Notes under the pieces: model-generated
Seen by the model: only the letters and a program-made list of their open reading frames with translations
Told to the model about the DNA's origin: nothing
Database searches by the model: none
Program-made: the position numbers and the translations under genes
Source of the DNA: Lysinibacillus sp. FSL M8-0337
Lineage (GTDB): Bacteria; Bacillota; Bacilli; Bacillales_A; Planococcaceae
Reading direction: 5' to 3'
NCBI RefSeq assembly: GCF_038593855.1
Contig: NZ_CP151996.1
Coordinates: 434,001 to 498,000 of the forward strand
Length of the DNA stretch: 64,000 bases
Shown: positions 17,197 to 25,856 of the stretch, in pieces
How the letters are laid out: each line of letters starts with the position of its first letter
How positions within the stretch are numbered: position 1 is the first letter of the stretch

Positions 17197-18225
17197 ATGT
17201 TTACAGCAATATTTGGCTCAGTGGAGCAAGGAATCATCTATGCAATTATGGCACTCGGTGTTTACTTAACATTCCGTGTGTTAGATTTTCCGGACTTAAC
17301 GGTTGATGGAAGCTTTGTAACAGGGGCGGCCACGGCAGCAACAATGATTCTGCTTGGCTACAACCCAATCTTAGCGACTTTAGTGGCAATTGTTGCTGGA
17401 TTTATTGCAGGATGTATGACAGGAATTCTTCACACAAAGGGGAAGATCAATCCGCTATTATCAGGGATTTTAATGATGATTGCCTTGTATTCGCTTAACT
17501 TGCGCATCATGGGGTTAACTGCAGAAAATACGATAGGTCGTCCGAATATTCCATTATTAAACTCTGAAACATTGTTTTCAACGTTTCAAACATTTTGGAG
17601 TAATTTAGGTATCGATGCTGCATTAAATAACGTATTAAAAAGCATCGGCATTCAGCAAGTACCGTCAACTTGGGGTACGTTGATTGTAGTTTTACTCATC
17701 ACGATTTTAATTAAATTTATTGCGGACTGGTTCTTAAAAACAGAAGTCGGGCTAGCTATTCGAGCAACAGGTGATAATAAACGTATGATTCGTAGTTTCT
17801 CTGCGAATACAGATACGCTTATTATTCTTGGTCTTGGTCTTTCGAATGCACTTGTCGCATTTTCTGGAGCTTTAATCGCACAATATTCGAAGTTTTCGGA
17901 TGTTAGTATGGGGATAGGTATGATTGTTATCGGTCTTGCTTCGGTTATTATAGGGGAAGCCATCTTTGGTACAAAAACAATTATGCGTACTACATTGGCT
18001 GTAATCGCTGGAGCTATTATTTACCGCATTATTTTAGCGTTAGCATTGCGTGTCGATTTCCTTGATTCAGGAGATATGAAACTCATTACGGCTATTATTG
18101 TTATTTTAGCGCTTGTCGTACCACAGTTTGTCGATAAAAACAAAGAACGAAAGCGCAAAGCAAAACGGGCAGCAGAACGTTCACAAGTGAAAACGGTAGA
18201 GCAGGGAGGAAAAGGCCTTGCTTAA
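17197..18225 (+). CDS. ABC importer permease (BPD_transp_2 type)
   Basis: 342 residues, eight to nine membrane segments; family of branched-chain/aromatic amino-acid permeases. ALGVYLTFRVLDFPDLTVDGSFVTGAA near the N-terminus is characteristic of the TrpY-like/YufP-like group, and the EAIFGTKTIMRTTLAVIAGAIIYR loop contacts the ATPase. AGGAGATG precedes the ATG. It overlaps the ATPase gene by eight bases, indicating translational coupling. Confidence 0.88.
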   Translation: MFTAIFGSVEQGIIYAIMALGVYLTFRVLDFPDLTVDGSFVTGAATAATMILLGYNPILATLVAIVAGFIAGCMTGILHTKGKINPLLSGILMMIALYSLNLRIMGLTAENTIGRPNIPLLNSETLFSTFQTFWSNLGIDAALNNVLKSIGIQQVPSTWGTLIVVLLITILIKFIADWFLKTEVGLAIRATGDNKRMIRSFSANTDTLIILGLGLSNALVAFSGALIAQYSKFSDVSMGIGMIVIGLASVIIGEAIFGTKTIMRTTLAVIAGAIIYRIILALALRVDFLDSGDMKLITAIIVILALVVPQFVDKNKERKRKAKRAAERSQVKTVEQGGKGLA

Positions 18226-19012
18226 ATTAGACGGCATTAATAAAATTTTTAATGAAGGTACACCCGATGAGAAAATTGCACTTGCTGAAATAAACTTACA
18301 TTTAAAACCAGGCGATTTTGTTACAATTATCGGCAGTAATGGTGCGGGTAAATCTACGATGATGAATATGATTTCAGGTGCGTTAACACCAGATTTTGGT
18401 TCCGTATTAATCGACGGTAATAATGTCACGAGTTTGCCAGAATATAAACGGTCTCATTTCATTGGTCGCGTGTTTCAGGACCCGATGGCGGGAACAGCAC
18501 CGACTATGACGATTGAAGAAAACTTAGCACTTGCGTATTCAAGAAACAAAAGTCGTGGTCTACGTATAGGCGTAGATAAAAAACGTCGACAATTTTTTAA
18601 GGAATCATTAGAAATGCTAGGCTTAAACTTAGAAAGTCGCCTATCTGCAAAGGTTGGCTTGCTTTCAGGTGGTGAACGTCAGGCATTATCACTGTTAATG
18701 GCTACGTTTACGAAGCCATCGATTCTATTGCTAGATGAGCATACGGCAGCACTTGACCCTTCGCGTGCGGAGCTTATTACGCGTATTACGAAGCATTTAG
18801 TTGAAAAGGATAATCTTACAACGCTAATGGTCACACACAACATGCAACAAGCATTGGATTTAGGAAACCGTCTTATTATGATGGATAAAGGTCAGATTAT
18901 CTTGGAGGTCGGCGAGGATCGCAAACATGAACTGACAATTCCTGATTTAATGGCTGAATTCGAACGCATCCGCGGTGAAAAAATGAATTCTGACCGTGCA
19001 TTGCTAGGCTAA
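18218..19012 (+). CDS. ABC importer ATP-binding protein
   Basis: 264 residues from a TTG with GGGAGG upstream. Walker A GSNGAGKST, Q-loop VFQDPMAGTAPTMT, ABC signature LSGGERQ, Walker B ILLLDEHTAALD, and the switch histidine in MVTHNMQ. It energises the importer with the permease at 17197 and the lipoprotein at 15947. A perfect terminator follows. Confidence 0.93.
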   Translation: MLKLDGINKIFNEGTPDEKIALAEINLHLKPGDFVTIIGSNGAGKSTMMNMISGALTPDFGSVLIDGNNVTSLPEYKRSHFIGRVFQDPMAGTAPTMTIEENLALAYSRNKSRGLRIGVDKKRRQFFKESLEMLGLNLESRLSAKVGLLSGGERQALSLLMATFTKPSILLLDEHTAALDPSRAELITRITKHLVEKDNLTTLMVTHNMQQALDLGNRLIMMDKGQIILEVGEDRKHELTIPDLMAEFERIRGEKMNSDRALLG

Positions 19013-19017
19013 TGATT

Positions 19018-19049
19018 AAACGCCCATACCATAGGTATGGGCGTTTTTA
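19018..19049 (+). terminator. Rho-independent terminator
   Basis: AAACGCCCATACC-ATA-GGTATGGGCGTTTTT. Confidence 0.88.
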
Positions 19050-19062
19050 TTGTGCTGGTGAT

Positions 19063-19091
19063 AATTCTGAATTGTTTTGGTGCCTGTTACT
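19063..19091 (+). repeat. Dispersed repeat, copy 3
   Basis: TTCTGAATTGTTTTGGTGCC plus TGTTACT; the same family as the copies at 2.0, 20.6 and 62.0 kb. It lies 45 bases before the beta-helix gene. Confidence 0.65.
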
Positions 19092-19135
19092 TGTATTATT
19101 AAAGTTATGAAATATATTCAATAAGGAATGATTTA

Positions 19136-20533
19136 ATGAAAAAAATTTATTTTATCCTCTTGGTAGCAGTTGCTATGGTGATTGTCTTTGTTTTAAACAA
19201 TAATGAAGTTAAGCAGGATCAAGCTATTTACGTTGCGACAAATGGAAATGATGATAATGTTGGTACAAAATCAAAGCCATTTCGCACATTAAAAAAAGCG
19301 GCTTCAGAAGCAAACGCAGGTACTACCGTCCTCATACGAAAAGGAAATTATCATGAAAAACTTGTCGTAAAACATAGTGGCACCAAGTCAAAACCAATAA
19401 CATTTAAAGCCTACAACAAGGAGAAGGTTGTTCTTAGTGGAAAGGACTTGAAGGATGTTGAAGAGGATGTAGCTTTAGTGGTGATAAATAATAAAAATTA
19501 CGTGACCATCAGTGGACTAACTATCAAGGATTTATCTACTGATTTAGCAGGCGAAACAGTAATGGGGATTTATGTAACAGGTTCTAGTAGCCATATTACA
19601 CTAGAAAATAATCATGTGCAGCGCATTGAAACCCATGCAGATGATGGGAATGGCCATGGGATTGCTATATACGGAACTGGCACAATGAAAGATATAAATA
19701 TTTTAAATAATACGTTGGAAGACTTGAAACTAGGGGCAAGTGAATCTCTTGTTCTAAATGGCAATATTGACGTTTTTAAAGTAGAAAATAATATAGTTCG
19801 CCGTAGTGATAATATCGGGATTGACCTAATTGGTTATGAAGGCATTTCAAATGATAAAAAAGTGGACTTTGTACGGAATGGCATCGTAAAGAATAATATA
19901 GTTTATGAAATATCCTCTTATGGCAATCCAGCTTATGGGAAGGATTATGCTGCTGGCGGAATTTATGTAGATGGTGGCAAAAATATAACCATTGAAAAGA
20001 ATACCGTTTATAAAAGTGATATTGGAATAGAAGCAACTTCTGAGCATGCTAAAAAATACGCTGATAACATTAAAATAATAAACAATATTATTTATGAAAA
20101 CTTCTACACTGGGATATCGATTGGTGGGTATGATGAAGATCGGGGAGGTACGATTAATTCTACTATCTCTCAAAATATTCTTTATCGAAATGACACGAAG
20201 GGGCTAGATGGGGGACAGCTATTATTACAATATGATACAAAAAACAATGTGATAGAAAGAAATGTTTTAACCGCCGGACCATCGCGGATTTTTATCTCCA
20301 ACTATTTTACAACTAATCAAAAAAATAAACTACAAAAGAATGTATTCCATAAAGAAAAAGGAGAAACGGGTATTTGGATATGGAAAGAGAAAGAATATAC
20401 ATCTTTTCCTAAATTTCAAAAAGCCTCAAAAAGTGATGAGAAGTCTAGCTATATAGACCCGAAATATCAAAATGCAAACAAATATGATTTTAGGTTAAAA
20501 GAGGATTCTCTTGCAAGAAAAATTGTATATTGA
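19136..20533 (+). CDS. Exported right-handed parallel beta-helix protein
   Basis: 465 residues. N-terminal signal peptide or anchor (KKIYFILLVAVAMVIVFVL), then a DUF1565-like start (YVATNGNDDNVGTKSKPFRTL) typical of pectate-lyase-fold proteins. Many short rungs rich in Asn and beta-branched residues follow (ITLENNHVQRIE, INILNNTLEDL, ITIEKNTVYKSD). Such proteins are polysaccharide lyases, epimerases or adhesins. No catalytic motif is clear. It stands alone and is flanked on both sides by copies of the same dispersed repeat, suggesting acquisition or mobilisation as a cassette. Confidence 0.8.
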   Translation: MKKIYFILLVAVAMVIVFVLNNNEVKQDQAIYVATNGNDDNVGTKSKPFRTLKKAASEANAGTTVLIRKGNYHEKLVVKHSGTKSKPITFKAYNKEKVVLSGKDLKDVEEDVALVVINNKNYVTISGLTIKDLSTDLAGETVMGIYVTGSSSHITLENNHVQRIETHADDGNGHGIAIYGTGTMKDINILNNTLEDLKLGASESLVLNGNIDVFKVENNIVRRSDNIGIDLIGYEGISNDKKVDFVRNGIVKNNIVYEISSYGNPAYGKDYAAGGIYVDGGKNITIEKNTVYKSDIGIEATSEHAKKYADNIKIINNIIYENFYTGISIGGYDEDRGGTINSTISQNILYRNDTKGLDGGQLLLQYDTKNNVIERNVLTAGPSRIFISNYFTTNQKNKLQKNVFHKEKGETGIWIWKEKEYTSFPKFQKASKSDEKSSYIDPKYQNANKYDFRLKEDSLARKIVY

Positions 20534-20628
20534 TTTTGTATTCTAGGACGCGTATTGTTCTTATTTGTTTTGTGGGTCTATGCTATTGTCAATAATTCCA
20601 TGCTATGATCTAGGGAGCTTCGTTATGT

Positions 20629-20661
20629 CAGAATTCAGAATTGTTTGAGTGCCTGGCACTT
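20629..20661 (+). repeat. Dispersed repeat, copy 4
   Basis: Contains CAGAATTGTTTGAGTGCCTG then GCACT (20636-20660), the best match to the reverse complement of the pair at 2026-2134. Follows the beta-helix gene by about 100 bases. Confidence 0.7.
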
Positions 20662-20665
20662 ATAA

Positions 20666-20704
20666 AAAATAGCGTACTAGAACTATTTCTAGTGCGCTAT
20701 TTTC
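20666..20704. terminator. Bidirectional terminator
   Basis: AAAATAGCG-T-ACTAGA ... TCTAGT-G-CGCTATTTT, between the convergent beta-helix and ilvA genes. Confidence 0.8.
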
Positions 20705-20726
20705 CTTTTAGTAGCCCTAAAAGACC

Positions 20727-21989
20727 TTACACGAGTAGGCCGAATAATTGGATGTCATTATTTACTTCTTTGTAGTTAAAACCAAACTCTTTCATACGTT
20801 TTAACAATCCTTCATAGTCATCGCGGTTGCCTAGCTCAATGCCCACTAAGGCAGGACCACTCTCTTTATTGTTTTTCTTCGTATATTCAAAAGTTGTAAT
20901 ATCATCATTTGGTCCAAGAACGCTTGTTAGGAATTGACGAAGCGCACCTGCACGTTGAGGGAAACTTACGATAAAGTAGTATAGTAATCCTTCGTGAATT
21001 AAAGATTTCTCTTTAATCTCTTGCATACGCCCGATATCGTTATTACCGCCACTAATAATAACTACAACCGATTTGCCTTTAATCTCTTCTTTATAACTAT
21101 CAAGAGCAGCAACGGATAATGCGCCAGCGGGTTCAGCTATAATCGCGTGTTTATTGTACAAATCTAAGATGGTTGTACATACTTTTCCTTCGGGAACAAG
21201 CACAATATCGTCTAAATAACGGCGACAAACATCATAAGTGTGGTGACCGACACATTTTACGGCAGCACCGTCAACAAATTTGTCAATCCAATCAAGTGCC
21301 ACTGCTCCACCCTCTGCAAATGCAGCCTTCATACTGCCTGCACCGGCTGGCTCTACACCGATAATTTTACTGTTTGGAGAAAGGTTTTTCACATAAGCTG
21401 AAACACCTGACATTAATCCACCGCCGCCAATACTACCGAATACATAGTCAATTGGTTCTTCCATGTCATTCATGATTTCAACAGCAACTGTGCCTTGTCC
21501 AGCGATGACGTCAAAATCGTCGAATGGGTGGATAAAAATTTTACCCTGTTCTTCGCAGTAGGCCATTGCACTTTCAGCAGCATCATCAAAAGTATCTCCT
21601 GCTAAAATAATTTCAGCGTAATCACGGCCAAACATACGCACTTGGTCGATTTTTTGTTTTGGGGTTGTTTGAGGCATGAAAATGCTCGCTTGAATTTTTA
21701 ACTGTGCGCAGGCATAAGCAACACCTTGTGCATGGTTCCCAGCACTGGCACAGACAACGCCATTAATGCGTGCGTCTTCCTCAATTTTTTTAATTTTATA
21801 GTAAGCACCGCGAAGTTTAAATGAGCGAACATGCTGTAAATCCTCACGTTTGAAATAAATATTAGCACCGTATTTCTCTGATAAATAATCGTTTTTCTGT
21901 AGTGGTGTATGCACGACTACATCTTTTAAAAAGTGATGTGCAATTAAGATATTCTCTACTTGCACTGTTTTAGTGTCAGCAACTTCCAT
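20727..21989 (-). CDS. ilvA: Threonine dehydratase, biosynthetic
   Basis: 420 residues from ATG 21989 (GGAGG nine bases upstream; the earlier in-frame ATG overlaps the ribosome site). PLP-binding lysine in VRSFKLRGAYYKI, glycine-rich phosphate loop GSIGGGGLMSG, and a C-terminal ACT-like regulatory region (YYFIVSFPQRAGALRQFL). It deaminates threonine to 2-oxobutanoate for isoleucine synthesis. One C-terminal regulatory domain, as in the ~422-residue B. subtilis enzyme. No ilv neighbours. A second, shorter dehydratase is at 56027. Confidence 0.92.
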   Translation of the reverse strand: MEVADTKTVQVENILIAHHFLKDVVVHTPLQKNDYLSEKYGANIYFKREDLQHVRSFKLRGAYYKIKKIEEDARINGVVCASAGNHAQGVAYACAQLKIQASIFMPQTTPKQKIDQVRMFGRDYAEIILAGDTFDDAAESAMAYCEEQGKIFIHPFDDFDVIAGQGTVAVEIMNDMEEPIDYVFGSIGGGGLMSGVSAYVKNLSPNSKIIGVEPAGAGSMKAAFAEGGAVALDWIDKFVDGAAVKCVGHHTYDVCRRYLDDIVLVPEGKVCTTILDLYNKHAIIAEPAGALSVAALDSYKEEIKGKSVVVIISGGNNDIGRMQEIKEKSLIHEGLLYYFIVSFPQRAGALRQFLTSVLGPNDDITTFEYTKKNNKESGPALVGIELGNRDDYEGLLKRMKEFGFNYKEVNNDIQLFGLLV

Positions 21990-22270
21990 AGTATTCATCC
22001 TCCGTTTTACGTATAAAACATTCATCTATGATAGCATATTTTTTTCGATTTTTGTTATAAATTTTTAGTAAATTCTAAATTTTCGGTGTCCATTTTCTTA
22101 GCTTATTTCATGGAAGTAGCATAATTTATGATGTTCGAGAAAAAACGTCTATTGTTCGAGTTTTCTAGAAATTGAATTATCAAAAATTTTTTAAAAATGA
22201 CAGAAGGAGAAACTTTCATAACGAAGAACGCCGAGCATATATTAGTTTAGGACAAGTAGGGGGTAAGCAT

Positions 22271-23017
22271 TTGGACATTATTCATGGGATACTATCTACA
22301 TATATGCAATTTTTCGATTGGGATATGTGGAAAAAAGTATTAGCAGATCCAGTATCGTGGGGATTAATTTCATCGCTCATTGTCATTGAGGGATTACTGT
22401 CGGCAGATAATGCACTCGTACTAGCGGTACTTGTCAAACATTTACCGGATAAGCAACGTAAACGGGCATTAATGTATGGTATGCTAGGGGCTTATTTTTT
22501 CCGTTTTTTATTTATCGGAATTGGCGTGTATTTAGTAGAGTTTTGGTTTATTAAAGTGTTGGGAGCGTTGTATTTAGGGTGGATTAGTATTGCGCATTTT
22601 TTACAACTCGGACAAGAGGACAGTGTCAAAGAAGTAAAAAAGTCTGGAATAATGGTGCGGATATTTGGTGTGTTTTGGGCTACTGTTATTTCTGTAGAGC
22701 TAATGGATATTGCGTTTTCGGTTGATTCCATTTTTGCTGCCTTTGCAATATCCGATCAAGTTTGGGTGTTATTAATAGGCGGTATGCTTGGAATATTAAT
22801 GATGCGAACAATTGCAGGATTATTTTTAATTATTATCGAAAAAATTCCAGAGCTTGAGGCGACGGCATTTATCATAATTGGGATTATTGCGCTTAAAATG
22901 TTAGTGACTGTATTTGGTATATATGTGCCGCATTATTTATTTTTTATTATTTTAGTCGTTGCCTTTGGTTTGACGATGGTTATCCATGTGTTTAATAAAT
23001 TAAAAATAGCTAAATAA
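22271..23017 (+). CDS. TerC family integral membrane protein
   Basis: About 248 residues from TTG 22271, chosen because GGGGG sits seven bases upstream; the open frame extends to 22172 but its first 33 residues are charged and lack family similarity. About seven membrane helices, with the family's acidic intramembrane motifs (IEGLLSADNALVLAVL and ELMDIAFSVDSIFAAFAIS). TerC proteins are linked to metal, often manganese, export. I looked for a yybP-ykoY manganese riboswitch upstream and did not find one. Monocistronic. Confidence 0.85.
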   Translation: MDIIHGILSTYMQFFDWDMWKKVLADPVSWGLISSLIVIEGLLSADNALVLAVLVKHLPDKQRKRALMYGMLGAYFFRFLFIGIGVYLVEFWFIKVLGALYLGWISIAHFLQLGQEDSVKEVKKSGIMVRIFGVFWATVISVELMDIAFSVDSIFAAFAISDQVWVLLIGGMLGILMMRTIAGLFLIIIEKIPELEATAFIIIGIIALKMLVTVFGIYVPHYLFFIILVVAFGLTMVIHVFNKLKIAK

Positions 23018-23054
23018 AAGCGGTTGTGCCTTAAAAGGTTACAACCGCTTTTTT
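23016..23054. terminator. Bidirectional terminator
   Basis: AAAAGCGGTTGT ... ACAACCGCTTTT between convergent genes. Confidence 0.85.
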
Positions 23055-23057
23055 GTA

Positions 23058-23747
23058 TTATTTTACATAATTATCAGGGTTAACAATGTAGAACTTTTCA
23101 ACATTCAGCCAGCTCTCGCTCATTGGCTCTCCATCATCAATGCGTTTTTCTGTTTCTTGCATCATCCATCCAGTTTGAGAAGCATGAGCTTGTAAAGCCT
23201 TTACTTTATCCATCTTCATTTCGCGGATGTCAATTTGGACATGTGGTTCACCATTTTTAGCAATTGTATCGTTCGCAAAGGCGCAACCAAAAATTTGAGG
23301 TCGCGCTGCTTTAGGCATGCGACGCACAGCTTCTACAACAGCACGTGCTGTTGCTTCATGGTCAGGATGCACCGCGAAGCCAGGAAGGAAAGTAAAAATA
23401 AGCGAAGGCATTAACTCTTCAATTAAACCTTCTACAAGCTTGACCATTTTTTCGTCGTCTTCAAATTCAATGGTTTTATCGCGTAAGCCGAGCATACGTA
23501 AATCTTGAATGCCCATTGCGTCAGCAGCAGCGACAAGCTCCTTGCGGCGAATTTCTGGCAATGATTCACGCGTAGCAAATGGTGGATTTCCTAAATTACG
23601 ACCCATTTCACCTAATGTTAAACAGGCATATGTAACAGGTGTATTCATCTTTTTCGTATAATAGGCAATCGTTCCAGCAACTGAAAAAGCCTCATCATCT
23701 GGGTGAGGGTAAACAATTAAAATATGACGTTGTGGTTGTAAATTCAA
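23058..23747 (-). CDS. bshB2: Bacillithiol biosynthesis deacetylase BshB2
   Basis: 229 residues, LmbE/PIG-L fold. Zinc-site motif HPDDEAF (15-21) and the second histidine pair in GFAVHPDHEATA. It deacetylates GlcNAc-malate in bacillithiol synthesis, possibly also acting as a bacillithiol-conjugate amidase. Starts at TTG with GGGGG eight bases upstream, 14 bases after a YojF-type gene, the same pairing as yojF-yojG in B. subtilis. Confidence 0.9.
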   Translation of the reverse strand: MNLQPQRHILIVYPHPDDEAFSVAGTIAYYTKKMNTPVTYACLTLGEMGRNLGNPPFATRESLPEIRRKELVAAADAMGIQDLRMLGLRDKTIEFEDDEKMVKLVEGLIEELMPSLIFTFLPGFAVHPDHEATARAVVEAVRRMPKAARPQIFGCAFANDTIAKNGEPHVQIDIREMKMDKVKALQAHASQTGWMMQETEKRIDDGEPMSESWLNVEKFYIVNPDNYVK

Positions 23748-23760
23748 ATAGTCGTCCCCC

Positions 23761-24111
23761 TTAATAAGTAAATGGCGTTTCGCTAATTTCCAGTGCTATC
23801 GCCAATTTACCTGAATAGTCTAGTCCAGCCATTAACAAACGGCCTAAATCATCTAATTCATAATGTGTAATACCTTGAGCATAAACCCATCCATGTGCCA
23901 TTTTTAAACCGACACGATGTGGAGAGTCATCCACTACTTTAGCCAGTTCGTAATTAATTTTTGCATTGCGAATAAAAGCTCCAGCATTAAAAAATTTTTC
24001 ATCGTAGTGTGCTGCGTAAGAACCGTTTGTCGTCTCAAGATGAATATAAACGTCTTTGTTGGCGAAAGAATTCAATAATTCCTGCAACGTCTCTACTTGT
24101 ACTTCTTGCAT
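23761..24111 (-). CDS. yojF: YojF family protein (DUF1806)
   Basis: 116 residues from ATG 24111, preceded by GAGGAG at seven bases; the frame opens earlier without a ribosome site. Contains LETTNGSYAAH and GLKMAHGWVYAQGITHYELD, typical of the DUF1806 family that precedes bshB2. Role in bacillithiol metabolism is presumed from this constant linkage. Confidence 0.85.
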   Translation of the reverse strand: MQEVQVETLQELLNSFANKDVYIHLETTNGSYAAHYDEKFFNAGAFIRNAKINYELAKVVDDSPHRVGLKMAHGWVYAQGITHYELDDLGRLLMAGLDYSGKLAIALEISETPFTY

Positions 24112-24690
24112 CTTAACACTCCTCTCGATTATTTCTTTATTAAGTATAGTCAAAAAAGGTCATAAAGGGAAATTGAATGCCCTTTTTATGACAAATTTAT
24201 GTTAGGTTCATTTTTGGAGTGTTTGGTAATTGGATAGATATAGGAATTGGAAATGCCTATAATTCCCTTGCCATTTCTTGAAGCAAAATTCTTGAAAAAG
24301 TTATTGCGATGTATCAATATATAGAGTGTGAAAGCAAATTTGTACAAAAAGTGTCGTTTTATTTTGTATGCGGTTTCACAATACGAAAAGATGTTGCATA
24401 TTTGACTTCTCACACGTAGAGTGACAGTTCACCATGCAGAAGGGGAATATAAGCTAGACAAAAACGATTTCTATCTTGGTACAATAGATGACGTCCTTCT
24501 ACATCTGGTATAGAGCTGTAGCGTGCAAAGAAGACATGAAAGCTCATTATCATAGTATAGTAAAAAAGCCACAATTCTCTTTTATGACGGAGAATTGTGG
24601 TTTTTTTGCAATAATGGGCATTAAAATCAGATTGCTCTTAAAGCTTCCTAAGGTTAATCGGGGAGCGTGTGGGAGTAAGATATGTCTCTT
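24112..24690. other. Long intergenic region with an isolated terminator
   Basis: About 580 bases without a convincing gene. TAGACA (24454) and TACAAT (24480), 19-20 bases apart, could start a short RNA ending at the terminator 24562-24607. A 68-codon frame from 24488 has no ribosome site and runs through that terminator, so it is not called. Confidence 0.4.
24562..24609. terminator. Bidirectional terminator not adjacent to any gene
   Basis: AAAAAAGCCACAATTCTC ... GAGAATTGTGGTTTTTTT, a strong stem with T runs on both strands. The nearest genes end or start more than 80 bases away. Confidence 0.8.
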
Positions 24691-24972
24691 TTAAAAACGA
24701 TTAAGTTTCTTTTCAATGGATTCTAAACGATTATTAACATTTTGTAGTTGTTTACACATTTGTTTAAATTGTTGATTTTGATCTTGTGAATTGGAAGCGA
24801 GTAATTGCGCATCTTCCTCTTCCTCTTGTAACGCTAATATCGTTGCGAGGGTGGATAGTGAATACCCGAGGGTTAATACAATTGAAGCGATTACTTCCAT
24901 TTTAGAAGATGTTATTTCTCCAGCTAACAAGCGTGATTCTTCAGTTGTCTCCTCAGATTTATGTTTTTTCAT
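24691..24972 (-). CDS. Small membrane/coiled-coil protein, unknown
   Basis: 93 residues from ATG 24972, with GGAGG seven bases upstream. Charged N-terminus (KKHKSEETTEES), one hydrophobic segment (MEVIASIVLTLGYSLSTLATILAL), an acidic patch and a C-terminal heptad-like coiled coil (QFKQMCKQLQNVNNRLESIEKKL). No family recognised. Confidence 0.7.
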   Translation of the reverse strand: MKKHKSEETTEESRLLAGEITSSKMEVIASIVLTLGYSLSTLATILALQEEEEDAQLLASNSQDQNQQFKQMCKQLQNVNNRLESIEKKLNRF

Positions 24973-25136
24973 ACGTCTCCCTCCCATATACAGCTAATAT
25001 ATGGCATGTGTTGTGCTACGGTATCTTGTCCGCTTTTATTATGTAAATGTAAAGTATTGTAATATTCAGATAATTTAATTGCTTTTTTTAGAAATATATT
25101 GCATTATAGTAGAAAAAAGTAATAGGGGGAATTGAT

Positions 25137-25685
25137 GTGATAAAAGATTATAAGTTTTGTAAGGAATCAAGAGTTATGCGGACAAGTCGTGTTTTTCCGA
25201 ATGATGTAAACAATCATAATACTCTTTTTGGTGGTCGTTTAATGAGCGATATTGATCAGGTCGCATCAATTTCCGCTGCTAAGCATAGTCGGAGAGATTG
25301 TGTCACCGCTTCCACCGATTCGGTCGATTTCTTACATCCGATTCGTCCTACAGATTCTGTCTATTTTGAGTCATATGTAACATGGACTGGAACTTCCTCG
25401 ATGGAGGTGTTTGTGAAAGTCATCTCCGAAAATTTAAAAACAGGTGAGCGTAAAGTTGCAGCGACAGCTTTATTAACTTTTGTAGCACTAGATGAACAGA
25501 ATCGACCTGCTGCAGTTCCACGCGTTATACCTGAAACAGTAGAGGAAACCAAATTGCACGAGACTGCTTCAGAAAGAGCAAAAGTACGTGCGGAGCGCAA
25601 AAAAGAAAGTAAGGCATTAGCTAGTTTTATCTCCATGAACGATCCATGGGATTATCGGCTCGAACTGATGGAAAATTACATGTAA
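25137..25685 (+). CDS. Acyl-CoA thioesterase, hotdog fold (YkhA-like)
   Basis: 182 residues from a GTG with AGGGGG seven bases upstream. The N-terminal NDVNNHNTLFGGRLMSDIDQVASISA segment carries the Asn/His/Asp pattern of the BFIT/YkhA hotdog thioesterases, followed by the VDFLHPIRPTDSVYFE strand. It hydrolyses acyl-CoA to free acid and CoA. The C-terminal 40 residues are a charged helix. Monocistronic, followed by a repeat-type terminator. Confidence 0.88.
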   Translation: MIKDYKFCKESRVMRTSRVFPNDVNNHNTLFGGRLMSDIDQVASISAAKHSRRDCVTASTDSVDFLHPIRPTDSVYFESYVTWTGTSSMEVFVKVISENLKTGERKVAATALLTFVALDEQNRPAAVPRVIPETVEETKLHETASERAKVRAERKKESKALASFISMNDPWDYRLELMENYM

Positions 25686-25801
25686 ATAGAGGTAAACCTC
25701 TAGTAAAAGCCTGTACCTCGCGGGTGTAAAAGCCCATAAATCGCCGATATGCTAGAAAAAACGTTGGTAAACCTTTCGGCAAGCGTCTACTGATTCACGC
25801 A

Positions 25802-25846
25802 AAAAAGTGTTAGATTGACTGCCATCAATCTAACACTTTTTCTTAT
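25802..25846. terminator. Repeat-type bidirectional terminator, copy B
   Basis: Same 17-bp arms as 15614 and 29952, with loop CTGCCA. Lies between the convergent thioesterase and pdxK genes. Confidence 0.85.
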
Positions 25847-25856
25847 TTATGATTTA

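Noticed and set aside
22026-22270. Possible manganese (yybP-ykoY) riboswitch before the TerC gene
   Set aside because: Conserved aptamer segments were not found.
24488-24694. 68-codon frame starting MTSFYIWYRAVAC
   Set aside because: No ribosome site, and it reads through a strong terminator; kept only as part of a possible untranslated transcript.
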